In this document: positions 1 through 8,871 of the stretch, piece by piece
Numbering within the stretch: the stretch's first letter is position 1
Layout: each line of letters starts with the position of its first letter
Source of the DNA: Lactifluus volemus
Lineage: Eukaryota > Basidiomycota > Agaricomycetes > Russulales > Russulaceae
Direction: 5' to 3'
Assembly (NCBI GenBank): GCA_022376515.1
Contig: WTXI01000122.1
Span: forward strand, 43,919-107,918
DNA length: 64,000 bases
Made by a program: the position numbers and the translations under genes
Notes under the pieces: generated by a model
The model's input: the letters and a program-made list of their open reading frames with translations, nothing else
Database searches by the model: none
Told to the model about the DNA's origin: nothing

Positions 1-284
1 CAGCCCAAATTTCACTCATCAGTCGGCAAGCGTGACAAACGCACTGATTTTCATTTCACTGCACAACACAATTTCTTTCAAAAAAATGCACGAATATATT
101 TAGAATAGGTACTTGATACTGTAGGCTAAAGTTTGTGGTGGTTGAGTGAGAATTGAGCAAGAAAAATGGAGTGACTAGAAGGGGGGGTAACAGGGAGAGG
201 GGTGCAGCAGCAGGGTTAGTACTGTTACCTTGCTTGCAAGGTCTACAGTATGCGCCCGTAATCACGCCCGCTGATGACAGGGGT

Positions 285-495
285 TGGTAATCAACTTACA
301 TCATCGTTTTCCTTTCTTGGCCTTCGGATGAACTTCTTACGGTCCTTCCGTCCTTTTTCGTGACGATAGCCTTGCCTTTCCCGTTGGTTCTGCACAAAAA
401 AAAAACATATGTGGCGGCCTTAACGAGTATGTTTTGCGATGTGTTACTGTCACTCTGGTATGTTTTTCCACTGTATGTTTTTTTGATTGATATCA
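285..495 (-). repeat. Dispersed unclassified repeat, copy 1 (split by the gypsy insertion)
   Basis: This stretch, together with 8846-8871 beyond the retrotransposon, is closely similar to 15925-16168. The 5' LTR-retrotransposon insertion at TATCA splits copy 1. On the minus strand both copies begin with a short perfect or near-perfect palindrome (8848-8871 and 16145-16168) and then hold a short lysine- and arginine-rich open frame containing TKKDGRTVRSSS. I do not recognise the family. It may be the end of a larger transposon. Confidence 0.6.
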
Positions 496-1009
496 TGTTA
501 CGGCTCAACTAGGGCCGGGTCCCAACTAGGGTTCAAGAGTTCTTGATCTCTCCCAAGATCTAGTTTCAGGGTCACTCAAGGTGACGACGCGCAGAACCCT
601 GTGGTGTTGTAGCACAACCACCAAGCTTCGATGGCCCTACTAGGGCGTATAGGAGGGTAAGAGAAAAGGAGGAAAGTAAAGGGGAGTTCTTGTCTCTCAG
701 GAGAGGGTAAACGAGTCGATTGGAGTTAAAGCCGAAGCTGGGGTACAAGCTACCAGCTGAGGCCTACTTATACAATCTGTGCTAATTGTTCTACCAAACT
801 AGGGTGGACAATAAGCAAGTGGTCAAGAACAATAGGGAACTAGAACAATAGAGACGCAAGACAATAACACTGGACCAATCGGGACAAACAATAGAGCATC
901 AAGACAATAGAACAGTCAGCACAATAGAAACAACAGGGAAGGGATGTCATCAGTATGAGTAAGCGGGTTAGGGAAGCATAGGGTCCAACGTGTCCTGCAT
1001 TCCGTAACA
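496..1009 (-). repeat. 3' LTR of the gypsy element
   Basis: 514 bp, bounded by the inverted repeat TGTTACGG...CCGTAACA. The element is transcribed from the minus strand, so this low-coordinate copy is the 3' LTR. It differs from the 5' LTR at eight sites, seven of which are CpG to TpG or CpA changes. Confidence 0.95.
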
Positions 1010-1024
1010 ATACCCCCTCTCCAG
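1010..1024 (-). other. Polypurine tract
   Basis: Read on the minus strand, GGAGAGGGGGTAT directly abuts the 3' LTR. This is the position and composition expected for the plus-strand primer of an LTR retrotransposon. Confidence 0.7.
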
Positions 1025-1060
1025 AAGGCAGTCCCACCTGCCACCTTAGTCAGTTTTACG

Positions 1061-1735
1061 TCATGACTGGGATGGCCCTGCGACACAAGTGTCCAACATC
1101 TCCATCTGCTTGCGCTTCCTCTTGATCTCCTCAATCGTGCCATCGAGCAGACATCCCCCGCCGTGCCACACATGGTCCTCGGGGACGCGACAGACTCCAA
1201 GCCCCGGCATGCATGAGAAGTGGGGAAAGGGGCAGCTGTCACTGTTGTGGGTCATCAGTTGGCCGTGGAAGCGACAGGGCTTCAGTTCTCGACTCGGCGT
1301 AGCGTCATTTGGAAAATCAAATCTCTGAAGACCTCCGGAATCGAGTCCCAGGCGATCAAGTCCGTGTGGGTGAAGAGCAAGGCGTGCTCGTGGTTCCATA
1401 TCCCGATCTCTCTGCTGAGGACCCCCGGGATTACTGTCCCTTTGATCGAGCCAGTACTCGGTGGTCCCGTAGGTGGGGAACGCTTGAATGGCTTTGTCCT
1501 CCGTGCTAACTGTGGTCGTCTGGGTGCCAATGCTATGCGTTTGAGGGGGCGGATCCGGGACCCAACCGTCGGTCTGTGCCACCATGACAGCGGGGAGCAT
1601 GGGGGCCCGAAGGAGGTTGATGCGCAACCGGCCTTCGTCGTCTTCCTCAAACCACTCCTCCTCAGGGGTTTCTGGTCTAGCGAAGTCACCCAACCTTTGG
1701 GCAACCATGGTGCTACGGCCGTCAGTGAAGATGTG
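1061..1735 (-). pseudogene. C-terminal tail of gypsy Pol, cut off by the solo LTR
   Basis: An open frame of about 215 codons (1061-1708 from its first Met) runs up to the nested LTR at 1736. If the 614-bp LTR and one ATGTG copy are removed, it joins the chromodomain reading frame at 2350. This tail lies after the chromodomain and contains a Cys/His-rich stretch (CRFHGQ...CPFPHFSC...C). I do not know a function for it. The join is deduced from the target duplication. Confidence 0.7.
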
Positions 1736-2349
1736 TGTTATAGACTGACACGTGCCTGATGACTCATACTATACGTTTTCGGACTGATGACTCACTTCTG
1801 CTGACTCCTTTGCTTATGCGAATGGACTGCCGATCGCTTTGTTTCAGATCGCCTACTTATTTTTCTCACGATACACGATACAGCCTTACACAGCACCGTA
1901 TAGCCTCAAGCAACAGCCACATGCACAGGATGACTCGCTGATTCCTGAAACATGTTTCAAACCCTGAAAGCTGTACGAAGGTCACAGCCCCTACGGCTGT
2001 GTACATAGCCGCGTTCCTTCTCTATATAAACCCTGTACTTTCTGCCTAAGAGACCTTAAGTCTCAGTTTTGTTTCGCAATCCAAGTCCTTCTATCTATTA
2101 GAACCTTGTCTTGCCTAGAAGCATCAGACCTGAGAGAACCCTCTTGACATCACGACCTTCGACTTCTTGACACTTTGGTCTCACCCTGAGCCCAAAGCCC
2201 TTGACCTCTGAAACGCTCTTGACTTAGTCGTTTACTAAGTCTCGTCTTTATCGAATCTTTGATCTTGACTTGCACGTCTTGCAAGTCTAGTTCTTGACCT
2301 TACGAACAAACGTACACTTCGTACAAAGGTCCCACTTGGAACCTTAACA
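1736..2349 (+). mobile_element. Nested solo LTR of a second LTR retrotransposon family
   Basis: The 614-bp sequence runs from TGTTATAGAC to CCTTAACA and is flanked by a perfect ATGTG duplication (1731-1735 and 2350-2354). It is homologous, in opposite orientation, to 15317-15921. A TATATAAACCC box near 2023 shows that LTR sense is the plus strand here. No internal region remains, so it is a recombination remnant. It interrupts the Pol C-terminal region of the host gypsy element. Confidence 0.93.
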
Positions 2350-4312
2350 ATGTGGGTGCGCCTCTGGGTTCCGGGGTGGTCTCTCCTCCACTTGAAGTCG
2401 AAAAGGCAGTGAGGACACTGTCGGGTATCCTCGTAGTACTTATAGGGATTGTAAGGCCACTCATAGTTGTTTTCGCGCCCCACTGGCCAGTCATATGGGA
2501 TCCCCAGGCACACGAGACGGACTTGGCGGTAGTCAACTATAAAGGAGCCAGGGGAAGTGCGATGTTCTCGCTTGGGGTCGAAGAAGTCAGCGTCTGCTCG
2601 AGAAGCTTGGAAGATTTGGGGGAGGGAGAGGTCAAGGTTTGCAGATTGGATTTCCTCCCAAGTGTAAGGGAGCGAGGTAGCAGGGGTTTTAGTAATGGGA
2701 AGCGCAGATGGCCTCCCGACAGTAGTGTTTGTGCTGGCTATGGTGGGCGTAGGTGATGTGGATTTGTCGTTTAGGAAAGAACTCGTGAAAGTGAGGGACG
2801 ATGAAGGGGGGCTCGTGGGGCTCTTGGAAGAGGGAGTGAAGCTGCATTGTCTGTTGTCCGCCCTTCCCCGTCTTATTATAATCTTTCTAGCTTTTGTTGG
2901 GTTCTGTTTGTGGAATTCTTCCACCAGATCGTCCGCGTGCACTTGATCAGCTGGCTCCCAGGTGTTATGAGCGTGTGGGTACCCTTCCCATTTCAAGAAG
3001 TATCGAGGTGCCCCTTGCCATGCCCTTTGCGCCGGGAGTCCAACACCTGTTCGACTTCGTATTCTTCTTCTCCTTTGATTACGTCAGGGGCTGGTTCTGT
3101 GAAGGCTTGTCCATTTTCCTCCGTCTCCTTATATGGGGATAGAAGAGACGCATGGAAAACAGGGTGGACATGTTTCTGACGCCACTGATCCAGAAGTTTC
3201 AGCTTGAATACTACCGGATTGATCACCTGAACCACAGAGAAGGGGCCGTATCGTTTTGGGGCCAGTTTAGCGAAGGGGTGCGAGGTTTTGAGGTTTTTCC
3301 CATCTAGCCAGACCTGATCTCCTTCTTGAAAGGGGGTGTAAGCTCGCCTCCCCTTCTTCCGCATGTTCCGCTTTTGGAGGAGGTCTTGCGCCCTTTGAAT
3401 TGCTTGGCGCGCCTGGTTACGCTTCTCCATCAGATACTCTTTGTGCCTTTCCACTGCTGGCATCTTCCCTTCTTTTTCCGTTTGCCACACCGTGGGTGTG
3501 TGTCCCATGAGTAAGTCGAACGGGGTTTGTTTTGTTGTTTCATTAATCCACAAATTGTGTACAAATTGGGCTAGAGGCAACCAGCTGACCCAGTCGTTCT
3601 GTTGAAAATTTCCATAGACGCACAGGTATTGTTCTAGCCATTGGTTTGTTCGCTCTGATTGGCCATCTGTCTGGGGATGGTATGCCGTACTGATGTTCTG
3701 GTCAATCCCCAATTGTCTGCACAATTCTTTGTCCATTTTGACGCAAAGCGCGGGTCGCGGTCCGAAATCACCCGTTTCGGGGGCCGTAATGGGGGAACAC
3801 CTCTTTGGCATAGCATCTTGCAATCCCTCACTGTCGATGGTTTTATTGCAGGGGATAAAGAATGCCGCTTTGCTACAATCATGGTCGGTGATGGTCAGGA
3901 TGCTATCGTAGCCTTGCAACTCTGGGAGGTCTGTGATCAGGTCTAGGGCGATCGTCGAATACGGGGCATAGCTTTGTTTCGGGGGAATGGGCACCAAGGG
4001 GACCTTAGGCCTGGTCGTGCCACTTTTGGTGCTTTGGCAAGTGGCGCATCCCTGTACGTACTTGGTGACGAATGTCCTCATGGTGGGCCACCAATAGTCC
4101 TTGGTGATCGTGGACCAAGTTCTCATGATACCGGGGTGCCCTGCCGTCTTGTGGTTGTGGTACATTTACAGGATGCTTTGGTGCACTGCAGGGTCCTCTG
4201 GAACTGCCAACCGGTCATGGTGATACCACTTGGTTCCAAAGCGTGTCTGGTGCCTTCGCACTCCTTCCGTTTTCGTCCATTCTTCTAACTGTTGTCTGTG
4301 CTGTTCCTGGGC
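2350..4312 (-). pseudogene. Gypsy integrase and chromodomain region of Pol, frameshifted
   Basis: The ORF from 4165 begins with the HHCC zinc-binding region (HNHKTAGHPG ... CATC) and continues through the integrase core. The first catalytic Asp lies in IALDLITDLP and the Glu near DGQSERTNQ. The segment with the second Asp (ISDRDPRF) has moved to another frame (seen in 3634-3882), bounded by two compensating indels. A GPF-like linker leads to a chromodomain, split near 3000-3010 by a further frameshift: EYEVEQVLDSR lies in one frame and FLKWEGYPHAHNTWEP in the next. The chromodomain would target insertion to modified histone H3 in active relatives. It is in the same frame as the RT ORF but separated by a TGA (4313-4315) and a TAA (4166-4168). 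Confidence 0.88.
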
Positions 4313-6358
4313 TCATTCTACCTCCTGCTCCAGCGATTGTTCTTCGGTGAAGAAATGCACAAAAAGTTCCAGAGGCAGGACTAGCACGTCTTTGTGGTCG
4401 TTCTCCCCCTGGTCGCATCCTGGTCGTCGCAACAACGGGTCGGCTTTGTTAGTCTTTCCTGGTCGATGTACGATTTTCATGTTGTATTCGGCCATCTTAG
4501 GGATGTAACGCGCCACCCGTTGACTGATCTTGTGAGCCTCTCTGTAGTATTGGAGGTTGGCATGGTCGCTGACGACGGTGATAACGTGTGGAGAGCTTAA
4601 TAGGAGGTGCCGCCAGTGCTCCAGCCCTCGGATCATTGCCAGTAGCTCCCGATCATGGATGTCATAGTTTCTTTCCGCTTGGTTGAATGTCCGCGAGTAG
4701 TAACCCACAGGGCGCAATTTCTGATCCTTGTCGGGTTGATGGAGGATCGCTCCACTGGCGTATTGTGAAGCGTCAACTTCTAAGACAAATGGTTCAGCCA
4801 GGTTAGGCCTCTGTAGGACTGGATCGCTAGTGACTGCCTTGATTAGTTGATCCACTGCCTGCGTACATTCTTCTGTCCACTTGAACTTGGTCGTCTTTTT
4901 CAATAGGTTGGTTAGGGGTCTAGCGACATTGGCAAATCCTGGAATAAACTGCCGCTGGTAGCCCAAGACTCCGAGCGTGCTGCGGACTTCTCGCACTGAC
5001 TTCAGTTGGTGCGGCCACTCCTCTAACCCATGCTTCTTGCTAGGGTCGATGCGAATAGTTCCTTGGTCAATTATGTATCCCAAAAACTCGATTTCTTTTC
5101 TGGCGAACTGGCACTTCTCTGGTTTCAGGAAGAGTGACTCCTTTTCCAGAATTTCCAGGTACTCTTTGGTGATCTGATCATGCAACTCTGGGTTGTCGGG
5201 GGTCACGATGAGGAAATCGTCTAGGTACCAATGGACCCAGCGGGGGTATTTCTTTTTTAGATCGGCAAAGATGCGATCCGCCATCCTTTGGAAGGCGGCG
5301 GGTGCATTGCACAACCCAAACGGCATGACCTTCGCTTCGAATAGTCCTTCGTCCGTCTTTACTGCTGTGATCCATTGGCTATCTGGATGAATTCGAATGT
5401 TGTAGTATCCATCTCTAATGTCAAACTTGGACATCAGTTTGGCATCTCCCATTTGGTCAAAGATTGTGTCGATGCGTGGGAGGGGGTACACGTCTTTCAC
5501 CGTCCATTCGTTTACTTTTCTGTAGTCATAGACTGGTCTTAGCTTCCCATCCTGTTTCTTGATGTAGAAGAAGGGGCTGGACCATGCGGATTTCGACCTT
5601 GTAATGTATCCTTTGGCCTGCTGCTCTGTAAGGAACGTTCTCATGGACTTGGTTTCTTCCGCCGTTAATTTGTAGGTTTTGCAATTGATGGTCTTTGGAG
5701 TGTCTGGCAGAAGTGTGATAACCAGGTCCTCTGGGCGCGAAGGGGGAAAACGTTTGGCCTCTTCTTCCGAGAAGACTTTGGCATATCTTTGGAATTGCTC
5801 TGGGACCGGCACCTTGCTTTGCCCCTTCCCTTCTCGCTGCGCCCATTGCTGGCTGAAACTTGATTTACACACTTTCATCCTTCGTGCTGCCCATTTTAGC
5901 TTCCAACTTCGTCCCGTGGTAGAGAGTCTAATGGGTGGGCCTCGGACTTTTCCTTCTTTCCAATTGATCTGTGGGTCAAACTCCCGTAACCAGGGGTATC
6001 CCAAGATGATTCGATCTTCACCTAAGTTCGTGATGTAAAAGATTTGTGCGGCTTCCTTGCGTCCTTTGAGGATGTTGAGGAGACAGTAGCTGGTGATTTT
6101 ACCATCTTGATTCTCCGTCCCGTCTACATTGAACACCGTTCGTGGTTCCTGGAGGTCTATGGATCCCAGGCCTAGTTTTTCTACCATTCTTGGGTTGATG
6201 AAATTTTCTGTAGCACCACTGTCAAGTAGTGCTTTTTCAGCAGCCGTCTTGGTCGCATTCGTGAACGATAGGGGAATGTCCAGTGTATTTGTTCTCGAGA
6301 TACGACATATTTGAGTAAGACGGGCTCGCACCCAGGCTGCACGGGTCGAGCCATTCAA
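4313..6358 (-). pseudogene. Gypsy Pol: aspartic protease, reverse transcriptase, RNase H
   Basis: The open frame has 681 codons. The protease active site is LLDSGATENF near residue 45. RT motifs follow: the VYDYRKVNEWT region, FDIRDGYYNIRI, and the catalytic YLDD box. RNase H begins at FVLEVDASQYASGA and ends near HRPGKTNKADPL. The frame starts without ATG: the first in-frame codon after the gag overlap is TTG at 6358-6356, which suggests expression by -1 frameshifting from gag. A premature TGA at the 3' end separates it from integrase. In an active copy this would copy genomic RNA into DNA inside virus-like particles. Confidence 0.93.
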
Positions 6359-8303
6359 AAATCCTCTTCTTCTACCAGCCCATCCAAGGCGCCGTTGAAG
6401 GCTCCTTTCCCAATCTTGGCTCTGATGCTCCTGAGCATCTGGATGGGATCTTCGTCATCGCTAACTTGTGTAGTTTCGTCATCTTCCTTCTTGCTAGCTC
6501 TAACTTTGGGTTGTTGAGCTGGCTTGGGATTGCTTTGTCCTTTCTTTTTAGGACAATCCCTGGAGAGGTGGCCTTGTTCTTTGCAGAAGAGACACCGCCC
6601 TTCCCTTCTCAGCCTTTGCTTCTCGTCTGCTTTTGCTGAGTCGGTTCTGGTGACATCGATATCCATAGCCCAGGGGTCTTTCTGAGGGGGGGCTTCTTTC
6701 TTTTTGGCCATGAGCTGGCTGGCCCACCGGGGCACGTCCTTCCTGAAGCTGATTTCATGCTTCAATTGTTGGTAAGCGTCATGGTGCTGGGTGGCCAACT
6801 CTTGCCAGCCCCTCAGGGTGTTTGGGTTCGCCCCCACTTGTTTGAGCATGCTGGTGAGGAGGCCTAGGTCTAGTCCCCTCTTGTACATTCTGATGGTGCC
6901 GTTGCTGTCAGCATCCCACCCTGCCTTTTTCCTGAGGCGATTGAACTCGGCTATGTACTGGGCCAGGTTTCCTTTCTTCATCTCTAGATGTTCTAGCCTC
7001 ATGATCGCATCGTCTTCTTCATTGGTATCTTTGAAGGCATCATCTAGGGCGTCCTCAAAGTTGGTCCACAGGATTTCTGCATTTTCTCCATGTTGGACTA
7101 CTTCCTGCTCAATGGTATCTAGGTAATCTTGCACCCATGCTGACACCAGGGGTCCTTTGACCATTCCTAGCATTGTCATGACGCGATTGTAGGGGACTAG
7201 CATGTCGTCGTGGTTTCGGTTGATGGCTTTGTACATGCGCCATTCAGTTTTGAAGACATCGTAAAGGCCTTTTTCTCCTTTGAATGGCGTGGGTGGTATT
7301 CCTTTTAGTCCGTTCCTGGGGGGAGCAACTGGTTGAGCTCCAGCTGCCGCGACTGCCATACCTCCGCCGCCCCCACCACCTCCACCGCTGCCACCCCCTT
7401 GGCTGGGTCCTGCTGCGGTTGTGGTTTGTACTGGCTGGGTCAATGTGGCTGAGCGAGTGAACATTGGTGTTGGCGAGGTGATGCTGAGCGCACTCATGGC
7501 GCGATCTATCGGGGTAACTGGGGTAACCAGTCTGGGCTCCTCATTTTCTTGTGTTGGCGGAGGCTGTCTGGTTTGATTGCTTTCTGAGGAGGAGTTTTCT
7601 CCAGTTGAATCTTGTTGAGGGGACGTTCCCCCACCTTTGTCCTCACTTTCATCTTCACTTGTTTCTGATGGTTGCATCGAGGGGGGGAGAGCTAGTTCAT
7701 TGAGGATGTAGTCGTATTTGGTGAACTTCATAGTGGGATCGGTCCAGTAATCGTCATTTGACCAATAGATGTTGTACCACCGATTGTTGATGAACTCGCA
7801 GGGAGACCTGTACTTGGCTCTTGATCCTGCTTCTTCGTGATAGGAGTGATAGGTTGTCGGTTTCTGGTATAATTGATACGTTTGTCTCCTTTCTTCCAGG
7901 AATCTGATGCTTCCTTTCTGTTCGATGGTTAGGTCGTCGTCCTCTCTGGGAATGACTCTAGTTCCTAGGTCGTCTTCGTTTGTATCCCAGACAACGATCA
8001 AAGACCCGTCGTTATTCCTGTCCAGCCTTGCGTATGAAAGGCAATATGATCCCCTGGTAGATAGAGGATCAATGTGTCTCCTTGTTCAGATTGGAACAAC
8101 TCTGTTCCTGCACCCAAGATTGTTTCTAGGTGCCCAATGGTGCGCACGCAGGAAATGCTAACTTCTTTCCAGCACCTTTGTTCCGATCTTCGTTTGGCGT
8201 TATACTGTTTCTGTATCGCCTCGTTCTTGTTCAAGTGTGTGTGAATCAACAATTCTTTGATTCGCAGGTAGATTGGTTGTTGTAGATAGTCCCAGGTGGA
8301 CAT
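6355..8303 (-). pseudogene. Gypsy Gag (capsid/nucleocapsid), probably with an N-terminal frameshift
   Basis: The main frame (6355-8001, 548 codons) contains a capsid-like central part, a glycine run and a C-terminal CCHC zinc knuckle (CLFCKEQGHLSRDC). It has no ATG at its 5' end: it is open back to 8089 but the first usable codon at 8001 is TTG. A separate 101-codon frame begins with ATG at 8303, just after the primer-binding site, and ends at 7998, overlapping the main frame. The simplest reading is one Gag starting at 8303 with a single frameshift between about 8010 and 8090. A programmed shift is possible but less likely. Confidence 0.85.
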
Positions 8304-8314
8304 CTACTGGTGAG

Positions 8315-8326
8315 AGCTTCGGCTTT
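8315..8326 (-). other. Primer-binding site of Tf1-like self-priming type
   Basis: Immediately downstream of the 5' LTR the sense strand reads AAAGCCGAAGCT. This 12-mer is exactly complementary to AGCTTCGGCTTT inside the same LTR (8570 to 8559), and pairing stops at both edges. No tRNA-type TGG start is present. This is the arrangement known from Tf1/sushi elements, where the 5' end of the transcript folds back and primes reverse transcription. Confidence 0.75.
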
Positions 8327-8840
8327 TGTTATGGCTCGACTAGGGCCGGGTCCCAACTAGGGTTCAAGAGTTCTTGATCTCTCCCAAGATCTAGGTTCAG
8401 GGTCACTCAAGGTGACGACGCGCAGAACCCTGTGGTGTTGTAGCACAACCACCAAGCTTCGATGGCCCTACTAGGGCGTATAGGAGGGTAAGAGAAAAGG
8501 AGGAAAGTAAAGGGGAGTTCTTGTCTCTCAGGAGAGGGTAAATGAGTCGATTGGAGTTAAAGCCGAAGCTGGGGTACAAGCTACCAGCTGAGGCCTACTT
8601 ATACAATCTGTGCTAATTGTTCTACCAAACTAGGGTGGACAATAAGCAAGTGGTCAAGAACAATAGGGAACTAGAACAATAGAGATGCGAGACAATAACA
8701 CTGGACCAATCGGGACAAACAATAGAGCATCAAGACAATAGAACAGTCAGCACAATAGAAACAACAGGGAAGGGACGTCATCAGTATGAGTAAGCGGGTT
8801 AGGGAAGCATAGGGTCCAACGTGTCCTGCATTCTGTAACA
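8327..8840 (-). repeat. 5' LTR of the gypsy element
   Basis: 514 bp, TGTTATGG...CTGTAACA, followed by the TATCA duplication. On the minus strand the order is U3 with seven ACAATA/TATTGT motifs (8639-8757), a TATA box (8598-8603), the predicted start near 8570 and the remainder of R/U5. Confidence 0.95.
8559..8610 (-). promoter_or_regulatory. LTR core promoter and predicted transcript start
   Basis: On the minus strand TATAAGTAGGCC starts at 8603. About 33 nt downstream lies AGCTTCGGCTTT (8570-8559), the sequence complementary to the primer-binding site. The spacing fits a TATA-directed start at or close to 8570, which would place the self-primer at the very 5' end of the RNA. Confidence 0.6.
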
Positions 8841-8871
8841 TATCATTGGCGTGACCCGTCAGGGTCACGCC

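Larger units (their letters stand above)
496..8840 (-). mobile_element. Ty3/gypsy chromovirus LTR retrotransposon, full length but disabled
   Basis: Two 514-bp LTRs (496-1009 and 8327-8840) start TGTTA and end TAACA, and a perfect 5-bp target duplication TATCA flanks them (491-495 and 8841-8845). Between them, on the minus strand, lie gag with a CCHC knuckle, then protease, reverse transcriptase, RNase H, integrase and a chromodomain. This is the domain order of Ty3/gypsy chromoviruses. The LTRs differ at 8 of 514 positions, so the insertion is fairly young. The coding region nevertheless has two in-frame stops, several frameshifts and a nested solo LTR, so this copy cannot make its own proteins. 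Confidence 0.95.

Noticed and set aside
285..505. 70-codon minus-strand frame as a real small gene
   Set aside because: It lies in a dispersed repeat with a second copy at 15925-16168. Copy 1 has lost the ATG region of copy 2 and no homologue is known to me.
1061..1759. Plus-strand 179-codon frame at 1220-1759
   Set aside because: Shadow of the Pol C-terminal tail on the minus strand.
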